Origin: Labia minor
Taxonomy: Eukaryota > Arthropoda > Insecta > Dermaptera > Spongiphoridae
Direction: 5' to 3'
NCBI GenBank assembly: GCA_963082975.1
Contig: OY720347.1
Span: 47,740,655 to 47,804,654 of the forward strand
Length of the DNA: 64,000 nucleotides
Numbering within the stretch: the first letter of the stretch is position 1; the number at the start of each line of letters is the position of its first letter. Shown one piece after another: positions 24,786-36,911 of the stretch. Under the pieces are notes generated by a model, which was not told the DNA's origin, did not search any database, and saw only the letters and a list, made by a program, of their open reading frames with translations. The translations under genes and the position numbers were made by a program.

Positions 24786-27195
24786 TAATATGAAAAATAA
24801 AAGATTAATTAATTTTTTAAACAATAAATTCACTAAAAAAATCAGAAAATAACTTTTATCAGTGAATCTGTAAGAATAAACGAAAATTAAATTTAAAACG
24901 TTTGTGATTTTTATGTATAGAAAATTAACTCACAAGCTGTTTTTATTGCGTTACTAATTTTTTAAATTTAAAAAATACTTATTAATTATTTAATTTAAGT
25001 AATAGTACTGTTTTTTATTTACTTTTATTGTAATTAGATTATTTAATCATACATGAAGTTAAGACTTTTATTAAGTCACTCTATTATCTATTATATTATT
25101 ATTATAATAAAATTAATGATATTTATTATTATTTCTATTGAACAATTTTTGTAATTGTTATCTTTTTTATTTTCAATAATTTAATAATTAAGATAAAAAA
25201 AAATTTACTTGAACAAATGAATAATTTTTAATTAAATATCTTCGTTCGGAGTTTAGATTCTGAATTATTTTAAAGATGCGGTTTTAATTAATTTTTGACA
25301 CTGTATCAAAAGTTGTCTTATTAGTATTCACCGCGAGAAAAAGCGCTTTTTCTTTTCAAGAAAATATTCTTTAAGAAGTTTACTTAAGTAATAAAAAATA
25401 AAATTCAAATTTTCCTCATAATCGTGATTTTGTCTATTCATTTTGAAATAAACCTACTTATGGTTGTAATAGAATACAATAATATTAATATAGTTTTATT
25501 TTCTCTGATTATATTAAATATATATTTTTTCATTTACTTGGAATATAAATTTTTTCTTTTTAAAAATATAATATATTTATATTCTATTCTCTATTCTATT
25601 CAAGATATTCTCTCTTTTCTGAATTGTAAAGAAAATAGATTATGCGTGAGGGGTGTAAAAATTTTTTTTTTCCTATTTATGAACTTTAAATAACATAATT
25701 TTTTAAAAAATTATTGAATACGAAAAAAAAAATGTTATAAAGAAAAGCATTTTAACCATTCATTTAAATATCTTTAATATGTGTGCGTTTATCAATCGAG
25801 ATAACTTCAAACAAACAATACTGTTTGAAGAAGTCAAATGTTAGTAACAATTGGGTGATGTTACTTTAACAATAGCCGTCACTCATCTCCTTTAGAAATT
25901 CATTTCTCTAAGCGAGACATTAATAAATAAGGAAATGCAAATAAATCGTAGAAATGTGGGCGGGTGTTCTAAAAAGTCCTTATGCTTTATCTTCTGTGAC
26001 GCTTTTCAGACCCTGACATTAGTTTCGTAATTCAATCGAGGCAGAAGGGCGTGGAACTGAATTGAGTATGCATGAAAGGTAACTTAGATTCAATTCACCT
26101 CTTAAATCTTCTTCTTGGTATCGCGAGAGATGCTTAAAAATTGATGTGAATCGAAATCGGAATAGAGCAAGTAATAGAAATGGAAATATTCGTATTCATT
26201 TTAAGAGAAAATAAAAAAAACTATAACCAATATATCTATAGGAGTATCAAACGGCATAAATATGTGTGTTTATATAAATTATATTTGGTTTGTGAATTTG
26301 CCTTGTTATATCAAATGTAATATTAATTATAAAATCAATGGAAAAAGTATTTTAAATATCCTTTTGAAATTTTAAAAGATATTTTTATAATTTAAAGTAA
26401 ACTAACTTAATTTTTATTATAAATACATTTTAACTAACCTAAAAAAAATGGACACTCAATGGGGAAAGATGAGAACTCAATTCCATACAGAATCGGAAAA
26501 ATAAAAAAAAAATTGTAAAATTATATTCAATATATTCAATATCAATGTTATTTATTGTAATTTTTTTAATCAAAAATTTTATGATATATTTAAGATAATA
26601 AACAATAATTTTGATCTAAGTTGCAAAATTCCAAAGATAATTGTAAAATTATTATAAAATTGTATATAATTTCTGCTTTTAAAATTCGCACTGGAAATAT
26701 TATTGAATAACTGGAAAGCCCAAATCCTTATAGCTATAAATTTACTCCTTCCTAAAACATTCTGTTGGTGATACAAACTCATAATATTGAATTAATTTTA
26801 TTATTAATTCGTATAACGTTGTCACTTCAAAAATACTTTTTGTTTCAATTTTCTTCAAAGGTTCTTTGTTAATTTGTTTATTTTTTTAAATATTTCTACG
26901 TCTTAAAAATATACTTCATTAACAAAAATTTTTTAAACAATTTTAATCTCTATAAAAACTATTCCATACCATTTTCATAAACACAAATAAATATAAATAT
27001 TTCACTCTAATTTAGAATAATTATGAATTAATATGATTAATATGAAAAAATGAAAGATATCCTAAATATTTAAATTGATTCTTATTTAGATTAAAAAATA
27101 GATATATAATACATTAATATAAACCTTGTATTTAAAAAGTTGAATTTTCCCCAAAATGTATAAAAAAAAGCATTTTTCTTCATAAAAATATTTAA
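24786..27195. other. AT-rich DNA with a less AT-rich segment at about 25840-26170
   Basis: The segment at 25840-26170 contains ATGCAAAT (octamer-like), GTGGGCGGG (Sp1/KLF-like) and several short non-AT words. No repeat match and no open frame. It could be a conserved regulatory segment, but that is a guess. Confidence 0.35.
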
Positions 27196-27702
27196 ACTAG
27201 AAAATAATTCCAAGAATTTTTTACTAGAATTAAATTTCACCAATTTTTTACTAGAATTCCAAGAATAGTGCCAAACAAAGTAATAGCTCGTGATTTGGGG
27301 ATCTCATCAGGAAAAAGTGAAAAGAAAAGTGAAAAATGTAAAAACTACTTAAACAAACTAGAACATCATCCAAGTGCACTAGTCAAACATCTAATGATTC
27401 CACCCAGTTCAAGAAGACTAAAAAAAAATTACCCTGCAACTCAATAGCTCGTTTAAAAAAGAGATTAACAAGAAAAAAAAATAGAAAAGAAAATAACCAC
27501 TGGGTTTCTTTCTACAAGATTGTAGACTACCTATTTTACTCTTTTGTTTAACTAATTTACTTATTGTTATAAAATAATAACAGATTGTAAATAAAATATA
27601 ATAAAAAAAAGAATTCCAAGAATATTTTACTTGAATTGAATTTCACGAATTTTTTTTACTAGAACTTCACAAATTTTTTACTAGAATTGAATTCCAAGGA
27701 AT
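27196..27702. repeat. Short repeats of a TTTTTTACTAGAATT unit around a LINE fragment
   Basis: AATTTTTTACTAGAATT with variants of TTGAATTTCAC occurs about twice before (27213-27262) and about three times after (27627-27690) the LINE piece at 27268-27447. The flanking repeats are in direct orientation. Confidence 0.5.
27268..27447 (+). pseudogene. LINE (R1/jockey-like) C-terminal tail fragment
   Basis: A 59-codon open stretch reads VPNKVIARDLGISSGKSEKK, then a LNKLEHHPSALVKHLM block and RRLKKNYP before TAG. The pattern 'YL.+L..HP..L...L...RRLK+..P' is typical of the C-terminal tail of R1/jockey-group LINE reverse transcriptases. No polymerase domain is attached. Confidence 0.55.
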
Positions 27703-30647
27703 GTTAAATTTGGCTAAAAGGTACTACGTACTTTACATATGCGGATCTACACAGATGTAAGCACACAAACAAAACAAAATAAGTTATAGAAAAGTTTTAA
27801 TTTGATTTCCGACCTTTTTTTTAATTTAAGATAATTTTCGATAAAAATCTAATTTTTATATTCCATAAAATAATAGAAAGCATAAATAAAATAAAATTAT
27901 TAATAAAAGTTTCTAAATATTTAAATTTTTTATGATATATATATATATATGATTCCTAGATTATTCCTTCTGATGTTTTCGAGTTGAATTATTTAATTCA
28001 CTGTTTCGATCGAAAAAAATATAGGTAGACTATCTTGTTACAAGGTCTTTATAGTAAAAACACGACAAAAGATGTTTCTTCCTTTTGGCTTTTATCACAT
28101 TTCCTTTGGTAAATTCATCAAAGTCTAAGCCCTTTTTCAGGTGGAAACAAGATTCATAGCTCACGTTGAATGTTATCCTTATCCCTTCTTTTATGCCCCC
28201 AACCCTATTTTCTCACTTGATCAATTCTCATTTTTTTTCAACTGGTTGGCCCCATTTTTATTATACTTTAATTTTATCCATTTCTGTAAATAAAGATTTA
28301 AAATGTATATCTATTTATAAATGTATAGTTTTTATTTAGATAATACTAAATATACCAAAACATGTGTTTGTGAATTACAATAATTTAAAAATATATTATT
28401 TAACAACAATAATGATTAAAGAGCAAATTCTTAAGAATTAATATAATTAAATTTCGCTTCAAATTCCAATATAATTCATTCATTCTTCCATAAATGGAAA
28501 ATATAAATAAAAGTAAATATCTCTCAATATTTAATTATTTTGAAATAAATTGTATAAATCTCATATATTATTTGTTATTTTTTTTAGAAACACTTCCTAA
28601 CTGGATTATAATTCTAAAATTATTGATTTTACGAATTTACTGAATCTTAATGGGGTTTGAGTTTTTGATTTGTCACTCCCTCAGTTGTCACACAAAGAAC
28701 TTTAATAATATTTTAATTGATATTAATGATATCTTTGAAATAAAATTACTAATTATCTTTCAAAAGTAGTTCAATATTAAATTAATCAATTTCAATTTTA
28801 TTATAATGTAAAATCAAAAAAAAAAAAAACAAAATAAAAATAACACTTATTGAAATTTAGAAGAAATATTAGAAAGAAATGAATTTTTTCTCTTATAATT
28901 ATTAATTTAAAAAAATTATAATAAACATCCCTATCAAAAGTACTAAAACTTTTAATATTAATCAATTATTAGATTCTATCACAAAAGAAAGGTTTTTATG
29001 ATGTATATGTATATTAATTAGTAATTTTAAGATTAATCAAAATTGTTTAATTGAATTTTACAATTCTCATTATATTTTAGAAAGTAATCATTAAAATATA
29101 TATATATTCTAAATAAAACATCTTTTAATTATTTTTTTGTTTTTTGAAATAAATATATACATCTATTTGTTATTGATTCTTAGATATTTGATTTGAATTT
29201 AAATAAATAGTTTTGGGGATAAAATGGTAGGAGGCTAAATCACCAGTGCCGTTCAATGTCTATCACATTTCGATTTTTATATCTATTTTTGTTGTTTGCA
29301 ATCTGTTTGAACTTAATGTAATTGCCAAACCACAATCTTCTTTTAAGAAACAATGGCCTGAGCATTCGTAGCAAAAGTTCAATTTCGTTTCAAAGATGGA
29401 AAAACAACAACGAACGTTCTCTTTTATTTCTTAAGTGGATCTACTCCTTTTTCTCTATAATTTTACAACTTATAAAAGTCAAGTTATTCTTCATTTTCTA
29501 ATAATAAAAGCAAAATTTGGCTGAAGTCCCTTGAATTGCTTTTGGCTTGACTGGTTTTGTCGTTAATTTTATCATTGTCTTTTTTTCGTGTCATGTTTTC
29601 GTTTCGAAGGGTTTTTTTTGCCCCACGAGAGAGTTGCGTTGAAGCCGCTCGAGGATCGTTACAATGAAGAAGCTTCATTGTATGAACAATGAAATGATAA
29701 AAAAAAACTGAATTTATAGCATCATCAAATGCATCAAAGCCAGGGATTAAATTGGAACAATTAGAAGCCTCACTTTACAAATCAATAATTCAAAATGAAT
29801 ATGAGATTAATGGTCAGTCGTTATTATATATTTGCTATTTTTCAATAAATTAATTTTTATATCTATTTAGAATATATGAATTTAAATTAATTTTACATCA
29901 TCGTATTCACTTGTGATTTTAATCAAGAGTATTGTGATGTTTATTTTTTTGTTGGTTGGCAGAGGACTTAAATTACTCTTAATACAGTAAAACATTTTTA
30001 AATTCAAAGTAAATGTTTTTTTTATTTTCATTTACATTTATATATATATATAAGCATTACAGGGCTATTATATCTTGTCAAATGTGTTTGAGAATTAAAA
30101 TTAAAAAAAGGCTCCACCTCATCAATTTCTGTCAAATCAGTCTGATGACCCATTATGTTTGAAAATTAGTAAACCAAAGGTGAATATCACAAGTAACAAC
30201 CTTCAAACTGACACTGTCAATTTAGATTTATATACGTCATCAAGTCATATAAAATAGAAATAAACTTCATTCGCATAGGGAACTCCTTTATAAATAAAAT
30301 AAATTTAAACAAAATTATTCCTTAATATCGGGTTATATTATATCTAGCAATATTAATAAATTCGTTGGGATAATCTTTTTTCTACTATACTTATCTTATA
30401 ATCTTACTTTTGCCTCTATTTATACATAGAAACTATCAATCAATTTCTTTGTTTTAATTTTGTTATAAAATATTTTATAAGAATTTATTAAAAGCTTTGC
30501 GCTGTTGATTTGAGACTTTTTTCTCTCCGTTTAGTTATTCATGTTCAACACAATAAATACAAAATTATTAATATTAATTCTGACAATTGACAAACAAAAT
30601 TATTCATATATATTTTTTTTATTTTTATTTATAATAATCAAATATCA
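27703..30647. other. AT-rich DNA, no supported gene
   Basis: Less AT-rich zones occur at about 28060-28260 and 29260-29700. The latter has a 64-codon minus-strand frame rich in Lys/Asn/Asp with no recognised domain. No splice-supported exon was identified. Confidence 0.4.
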
Positions 30648-31279
30648 TCTATATATTTAATACGATAGTGTCCGTCTGTACGCAAAAAACTCCAGAGCCT
30701 AAACTACAAGGAGTAAGGTAACCAAATTTTTCTGAGGTGAAGGGTACCTCAAATGATGAAAAATAAAAAAGAAATTAGAATCTTAGGTAACTCCTGAGCT
30801 GAGCTGCGGGTGTTCCATTTTCTAGAAATATATATAAAGGAGGGTGTTTATATGTATGTAATTTGTTTACTTTTGTGTGTGTGTGTGTGTGCTGTCATAG
30901 AAACAGATATATATATATATAATTAGAACCTCTCTCTCTCCCTCTATTTAAAATTTTAAAAATGGAGTGTTCTAGCCAAATTAAGAAATTTAAATTCCTT
31001 ATGCAACATTGATAGCTAAATGAATTGGACTGGAAGAGGAGACATGTGATTAGAGAAATTGGGGAAAAATCAACCGAAATGTAATTAAACAAAAAAATTC
31101 AAGAATTATGATACTGATACGACTTATACATACAATTAACATACATAATATTCGAGAAGAATTTAAATCGACGTTGTAATTGAGTAACGCCTGTTATTAT
31201 GCAGTAAAGGGGCTTATCTCATCAAAGAGGATCAAAATTAAAATATATAAAACAATTATTTTTCATGTTGGTCGATGAC

Positions 31280-31459
31280 TAGGGTGACCATATTTCGAAA
31301 ACACCAAACCGGGACAAACGGTATTTTTTAGAACTAAATTGAAAAAATTTTGAAAAAAAAATTACGAAATGTTCTAAATATTGAAAAAACGGGACAGTAG
31401 GGTGTCCCGAAGACATTTTTGGGACAGAGCACCTAAAGACGGGACGTTTGGTCACCCTA
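31280..31459. mobile_element. hAT-type MITE inside Helitron H2a
   Basis: A 180-bp element with termini TAGGGTGACCA and TGGTCACCCTA, flanked by an 8-bp duplication TCGATGAC (31272-31279 and 31460-31467). Inner blocks are AACCGGGACAAACGG and GGGACGTTTGG. The same MITE with the same duplication is present in H2b, so it inserted before the Helitron copies separated. Confidence 0.9.
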
Positions 31460-31460
31460 T

Positions 31461-31860
31461 CGATGACTCTGGGAGACGAGAGTAGATTTGGAGTATTTGT
31501 GAGATTAATATTGTTCGCAGCATTTATAGGCCAAAAGAAGATGAGGTCACAGGGGGATGGCGGAGATGGCATAACGAGAAATAATGTCCAGATATAGTTA
31601 AGGTTATAAAATCAAGAAGGCTGGGATGGGAAGGGGACGTGGTTGGAATTGGAGAAACTAGAAATTGGGAGAAACCGATTGGGAAACATCCGGTGGAAGG
31701 CCAAGGACCAAGGTGGGTGGACAATGAAGGAAGGGACATGGGAGAGATGGGACAGGGTAGGATTTGGTTTTAGCTCAGGATAGGGACACTTAGAGAAATG
31801 TGGATGCTGCGGAAAGAACTTTCGAAAACTGTATAGACACAGAGTTAGATAAATATAACA
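31461..31860 (+). pseudogene. LINE (RTE-like) 3' end carried by Helitron H2a
   Basis: Sense-strand remnants of the LINE C-terminal region are visible across several frames: RSIYRPKEDEVTGGWRRWHN, KSRRLGW..DVVGIGETRN, GKHPVEGQGPRWVDN and GRDMGEMGQG. Family pattern: 'R+LRWAGHV.RM.E...GRPR.RW.DNV..DL..MG...W...A.DR..WR'. Frame changes and stops make it dead. The end ACAGAGTTAGATAAATATAA matches LINE tails elsewhere in the window. Confidence 0.75.
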
Positions 31861-32021
31861 TATACAATAATAATATATAATTAATTTACTGATTAAATTA
31901 AAATATATTTTACAAGAAAACAAATACATGTCTTATCTACTTATACTGATTGAAACAAAATGGATGAAAACCTTTTACATACAGACTTTCAACCAAATAC
32001 TATGTATCACTCGGGGGTACA

Positions 32022-32077
32022 GGGGGCGGAGCCCCCGTCTAGGTGTGAAGAGCGCCGAAGGCGCTCGGAGCAGCTAG
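32022..32077 (+). other. Helitron 3' terminal double hairpin
   Basis: Two consecutive perfect stem-loops: GGGGGC-GGA-GCCCCC (32022-32036) and GAGCGCC-GAA-GGCGCTC (32050-32066). These are followed 7 nt later by CTAG. In Helitrons the last hairpin acts as the termination signal for rolling-circle transfer. The first hairpin is an extra conserved feature of this family. Confidence 0.85.
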
Positions 32078-32330
32078 TTTAAATTAATTTATTGTAAAAG
32101 TTGTCACTTTAATTAATATTAATTAATTTAATTAATTTATTCAACAATTTATTATTTAATTATCATTTTAAATGAATATTAATAAAAGATAGAATTGTTT
32201 TTAAAATATAAATTTTCAAGATAGAAAGACAGATAGATAATATATACTTACAATATTTGCAAGAATATAAAGATAAATTTTAAATTAATATATAAATTTT
32301 AAACTACCAAGCCGTATAATTTAAAATATA
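32078..32330. other. AT-rich DNA
   Basis: No feature seen between the Helitron end and the foldback. Confidence 0.5.
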
Positions 32331-32945
32331 AATATAAAATTTTTTTAAAATAGCGTTTTTCCAATGGATTAAAAAGAATAAAATAATTTTTCTATAAGCC
32401 TAACAAAGTTTATGAAAGAATTGCTTCATATTCAACGAAAAATGCTGGGCGCATTTAGTTTTATTTATTCATATGAAAAATCAAGTCAAATTTTTGTAAT
32501 AATAAAAATTTTATTAAACACATAAACTGACAAATTTTTTTATCATGCAATAAAATTGATAGTTTAAGAGCTAAGAAATTAATCTTTTATTATTTTTCAC
32601 TGTAATATATTTATATCAATGTATGTATCAAAATTTAAAAGAATTTTTATTAAATTTACATATTATCAATGAAATCCAAAATGGTTGATTATATTAGAAG
32701 AAATAGTGCTACTTGTTAATGAAGTGTTTTAGTGTGGTATGTGTGTATATATATGAATAATAGCTCTATAAAGGAATTTAATTGCATAGAAATCAAATGA
32801 AAACTAAAAGCGCCCACGCTTTTGGTTGAATATGAAGCAATTCATCCATAAACTTTGTCAAGCTTATAGAAAAATTATTTTATTCTTTTTAGTCCATTTG
32901 AAAAACGTTATTTTATAAAATTTTTTTATATTTATATTATTTTAT
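32331..32945. repeat. Foldback repeat with ~135-bp arms
   Basis: The left arm (about 32331-32465) and right arm (about 32808-32945) are imperfect reverse complements. Landmarks: GAATTGCTTCATATTCAAC on the left against GTTGAATATGAAGCAATTC on the right, and TTTTTCTATAAGC against GCTTATAGAAAAA. The spacer is ~340 bp of AT-rich sequence. It has no coding capacity. Confidence 0.75.
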
Positions 32946-34339
32946 TCTTTTTAGTGCAATTTTAATATGATAAATTTATTTAATATAACAAGAGAAATAG
33001 AAAAGGTGAAGTTATACGAAAATTTACACAAATTGAATAAAACAAAAAATATATTAATCTTCCAAAATTGATTTTATGCATTTATGTTCACTTCATATTA
33101 ACAATGCAAAAAATGGGTCAATTATTGGATTGCATCAAAAGACGAGTCGTTTTTTCGAGCTGGCATCCGAAAATTGGCAGAAAGATGGGAAAAAGTAGTG
33201 GCCAGCGATGGACAATACTTTTATTAATATATTTGTAACCATTATTTGAAAATAAATCCGTAAATTTTGAAAAAAAACGCTCATTATTAATTCAAGTTCC
33301 CTATAATTTTACATTTTATCAATTCATCTAATGAATTATACCTTTCTTTCAATTATTTTCATTATATATATTGTATAATTTTTCATAATTTTTTAAATTG
33401 TAAACTTTTCTAATTAAAAAAAGGGTTAAAATGTGACAAGATGAAGTTAAAACGCAGAAAATCTGATGGAAATGAAAATTCCTCATATTCAACAATAAAA
33501 GAAGTGTTTTTCATCAACATTTTAGAGTTAACATATTAGGAAAAAAATAATTTATTTTATGTGATTTAATTAATTGATTATAAATATTAATGAAAAATTG
33601 TTGGATTTTTAAAAGATTATTTTCTATTTAAAATTTTAAAACAATTAATCCTTAGCAATAACAACCCATTCTAATATCATTTAATTCTTTTTTTTTTATT
33701 TACCTTTTTATTTTATAAAAATATTACATAAATTACATTAATAATTACAGAATTCCAATTATTTTACTTGTTTTTGAGTAAAAATAATTCTACAAGTAAA
33801 AGCGAGGATACATTTTGAAAATTTCAAAGGCTTTTGCATATTTAGTATAAGTTTTAAGCTTCTATCTAATTTTAGAAAAAGAAATCATTTTCTATAATGG
33901 CTTAATGTGTTTTTAACCAGGTCTTTATAAAACTTTATCCACCCTGTTTTGTTTCATTTGCTTTACAAATTTGAAACGAGAATACTCTCGGTTCGGTTCA
34001 TTAATAGGAAACCCAAAGGCTGTTTAGGTTGATGTTTTCGAAGACAATTTCTGTAGTCGTGACCTGTTAACCAACCAAGAGAAGGAGAGAGAGTTTCCCA
34101 ATACACATACTAATTCAAGTACTTTATATAATATTAATAAAATTTGTTTATAACATTTAATGAAGATACAAAATCATTTTATTCATCAATATTGTTCACC
34201 AATTAATTTACTTCATTTTCATGGACACTTATTAATTATTAAACTTATTTTCTTCTATTTACAATACAAATAGTCTTTGAAGCTTCTGTGCTTCGAGTTT
34301 CAAATAAAATAAAAAAATATTAGCATTCATAATAGCTAG
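32946..34339. other. AT-rich DNA, nothing recognised
   Basis: No exon or repeat boundary. Slightly less AT-rich at 33120-33220 and 33900-34090, without a recognised product. Confidence 0.45.
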
Positions 34340-35075
34340 ATATATCTTATCTTATTATGCTAGCTAAAATTGTATATATATATAGCCATTGGTTCTCAAA
34401 AACCGCTCTAACGATTTTTTTCAAATTTACACTAGATATAGTATCTATAAAGAAAAATTGAGTTTTATTGATCACATCTCTTGAAAAATACATTTTCATT
34501 ATTAATTTCTTAATTAAAAATTATATATGGAAAACGTCAAAATTGGCATCCATTTTTATTTTTTAACTGAAATTGTATTAATATTTTTTTTTATTTAAAA
34601 TATTTTAAAATTTATTATTTAATTTCGAAATAAAATTAAAAATATTTATTTTTAATAAAATATATATAGATATTTATTAATCTCTCTCAAAAAAAAACAA
34701 AAACAAAAACAAAAAACATATACGTCTTGCTAAGAAAGTAAAAAATGTCGTTTTCATCATCTAAGTATTATTAGTCTATTGGGTAGAGCGACTATCTGAC
34801 GATTCAACTTCGCAGGATCGAAACCGGCGGAAAATAGTTTTGTTTTTTTTTTAATCTATTATTTTTTAATAAATTACTATTTTATATTTATTTATTCATT
34901 GTTCTTTTATTTTATTTTATTAATTAAGTTTTAGATAGTTTTATAATTTTTAATATTTCTTCACTAAAATATCATTTAATATTTATTAATATTATTTCTT
35001 TATTATTATTGAGTACCCGAAGTTCCATTCATTTTAATCAGATTGATGCAATGATGCAACATTTAATAATAGTAA
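34340..35075 (+). repeat. Family B composite repeat with tRNA-like segment
   Basis: Order: GCTAGATATATCTTATCTTATTATGC end, CAAAAACCGCTCTAACGATTT block, ATTAATCTCTCTC, tRNA-like segment (34765-34835), then CCATTCATTTTAATCAGATTGATGCAATGATGCAAC. The same blocks appear in the opposite orientation at 52430-53520 and 55395-56335, so they belong to one long unit. Confidence 0.7.
34765..34835 (+). repeat. tRNA-like SINE segment in family B
   Basis: CTATTGGGTAGAGCG resembles a pol III A-box and GGATCGAAACCGGCGG a B-box, about 35 bp apart as in a tRNA. The acceptor stem does not pair convincingly. It is followed by a long T-tract. Interpreted as a tRNA-derived SINE segment, not a functional tRNA. Minus-strand counterparts lie at about 52695-52765 and 55525-55590. 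Confidence 0.6.
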
Positions 35076-35776
35076 TATTGTAATAAATTTCTATCTTGAA
35101 AATTGTTACATATTATTTAGGATATTTTAAAAACAATTTCTTTCTTTAATATATATATATATATATATCTATTCTTAAAATTGAATTTGTTTAAATTTTA
35201 ACACATATATTCAATAATATAAATATATATAAAATAATATTAAATTGTATATAATATGTGTGTGTAACGGGCGGACCATTTATTTTATTTGTAATTATAT
35301 TTAAACCTGGTGAACTCATCCACTGGAATTGGCTCCCAGGAGGTGCTGCTCAGATGGAGCCCGCGCAAACTAAAAGGGATTCCCCTAAAGATCTTAGCAG
35401 CCCTTGGCTCGCTATGATAGACAGTCGTTGGAGTCGTTGTGAAACCATTGAGCTGATGAGATAGGGCATGGTACTCAATCCTTAAATTTATGTTTATATG
35501 TTCCATGTTCTGAAATATTTGGTAAATTTATCTTTATTTTTGTTTTCTTTCTTTCTATTAAACCCGTTAACAATATACAAATATTTTGTGAAAGTTTATT
35601 TTTATCAACCCTTATTATCTTGGCGCCCAAATTAAAGTTATATCCTTTATCAAATCATTATTATTTATTATTACAATTGTATATAAAAGAATATTTGAAT
35701 TTGTTTAAATTTTAACACATTTATTCAATCAAGCCACCGCTTCTTATATCTTATTATTTATATTATAAATATTAAA
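35076..35776. other. AT-rich DNA with an unexplained GC-richer block at 35255-35480
   Basis: 35255-35480 is compositionally distinct (ATTGGCTCCCAGGAGGTGCT, TGGAGCCCGCGCAAACT). It is open on both strands for ~70 codons. Neither translation is recognised. It lies between the inverted Helitrons and may be a captured exon or an unknown repeat. Confidence 0.4.
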
Positions 35777-35964
35777 CCAGCTGGTCCGAGCGCCTTCGGC
35801 GCTCTTCACAGCTGGACGGGGGCTCCGCCCCCTGTACCCCCGAGTGGTACAATTTATTTTTATATACTTTAAAAATTTTACAATTTTTTAATTATTTATT
35901 ATAATTGTTAAATGGAATTTCTAAAAATGACCCATTAAAAATTTGTTTCCTAAAATGTTTCAAA
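35777..35964 (-). mobile_element. Helitron 3' end, CTGG variant (5' end not found)
   Basis: On the minus strand it ends with the hairpin GAGCGCCGAAGGCGCTC, GGACCAG, CTGG, then T. CTGG still fits the CTRR rule. The second hairpin (GGGGGCGGAGCCCCC type) is present. The adjoining 117 bp (35848-35964) are nearly identical to 51433-51549, so this subterminal sequence exists elsewhere without the terminus. Confidence 0.75.
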
Positions 35965-36184
35965 ATAATTCAAAGAATATTTTGTTTATAAGTTTATTTT
36001 TTTAATATTTTATTTATAAAACACGAAAACATTTAAAATTATATGAATAATTGATCTCATAATTGGATTTTTCATTTTCAATTGACGATTTGAATTCATA
36101 AAATATTAAAAAAAAACTTTTAAAACTTTTTAAATTATATTAAAGTAAGTATATAAGAATATAAGATATATTATGGGTGAATTC

Positions 36185-36310
36185 AAAATGTATGAAGGGA
36201 CACATAGATAGATATAACATTTACAATAATAAAATATATAATTAATTTACTGATTAAATTAAAATGTATTTTAAATAAGAACACAAAAACAAATAAATGT
36301 TTTATCTAAT
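36185..36310 (+). repeat. Fragment matching the H2 Helitron 3' half
   Basis: ATAATTAATTTACTGATTAAATT and its surroundings match the region just after the LINE piece in H2a (about 31845-31935). Neither Helitron end is attached. Confidence 0.65.
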
Positions 36311-36429
36311 TGAATATTTGATATTGTTTGAATATTTAGTAAATAATATTTTATAATATTTACCGGAGTATAATAAATTGATAACGTCATTTAATTCTCC
36401 TACTATATATCGAATCGAATATAAAGATA

Positions 36430-36770
36430 AATCTTCTTTTAAACGTTGTGTGAAACAATTTCAAATAATTTAAATGTAAAACTATTAATGAAATTAAAAA
36501 ATCAAATATATGAATATAATATAAATATTTTTAATTTTATTTTAAGAATAGATATATATATATCTCACAGGCGGTGGTTGTGACGTCATCCATATATTAT
36601 AAATTTAAATTAAGAAGAACTAATAAAGTTTCGTGAGATGTGGTCAATAAAACTCAATTTTTCTTTATAAATACTATCACATGTGAATTTCAAAAAAATC
36701 GTTAGAGCGGTTTTTGAGAACAATGAAACAGAGAAACAGAGAAACAATTTTTACTCGTATAAGAAGATAA
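36430..36770 (+). repeat. Repeat intermediate between families A and B
   Basis: The first half reads like family A (GAAACAATTTCAAATAATTT, one TGACGTCA near 36580). The second half reads like family B (AAAACTCAATTTTTCTTTAT, AAAATCGTTAGAGCGGTTTT). This suggests the two families share ancestry or recombined. Confidence 0.6.
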
Positions 36771-36890
36771 GATAAAATTAAAAATATTTGTTATACCGAT
36801 ATCTGTTTTCATTGCATGAACACATATATCCATACATTAAACTTTTTAAAAATTGTTTAAGATTAGCTTTCCCCTAACACACTATAAATA

Positions 36891-36911
36891 AAAAAAAAAA
36901 AAAAAAAAAAA
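36891..36911. repeat. Poly(A) tract
   Basis: An uninterrupted run of about 20 A residues in otherwise mixed AT sequence; a possible retroposon tail on +, but no body is recognised. Confidence 0.4.

Larger units (their letters stand above)
30648..32077 (+). mobile_element. Helitron type 2, left copy (H2a)
   Basis: A 1430-bp non-autonomous Helitron. The 5' end is TCTATATATTTAATACG after an A. The 3' end is hairpin GAGCGCC-GAA-GGCGCTC (32050-32066), then GGAGCAG and CTAG, followed by T. These are the textbook marks: 5' TC, 3' CTRR with a stem-loop ~10 nt inside, insertion between A and T, no target duplication. It carries a hAT MITE and a LINE 3' end as passengers and encodes no Rep/helicase. 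The near-identical copy H2b (41203-42667) lies in inverted orientation. H2a alone has a (GT)n tract at about 30873-30890. Confidence 0.9.

Noticed and set aside
25424..25693. 89-codon hydrophobic frame
   Set aside because: Phe/Ile/Leu/Tyr composition is what AT-rich DNA gives by chance; no splice context or motif.
31524..31929. Minus-strand frames of 71-105 codons rich in Pro/Ser (CPISP-, LSTHLGPW-type)
   Set aside because: They are antisense readings of the LINE 3' end carried by Helitron H2a; the sense strand gives the recognised LINE pattern. The same holds for the plus-strand frames at 41413-41894.
32022..32066. Bacterial-type intrinsic terminators or contamination (GC hairpins)
   Set aside because: The hairpins are always followed by CTRR and an A/T junction in eukaryotic-style repeats, with no T-run and no bacterial genes nearby.
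34765..34835. Functional tRNA gene
   Set aside because: A- and B-box like motifs are present but the acceptor and anticodon stems do not pair, and copies in other positions differ strongly.
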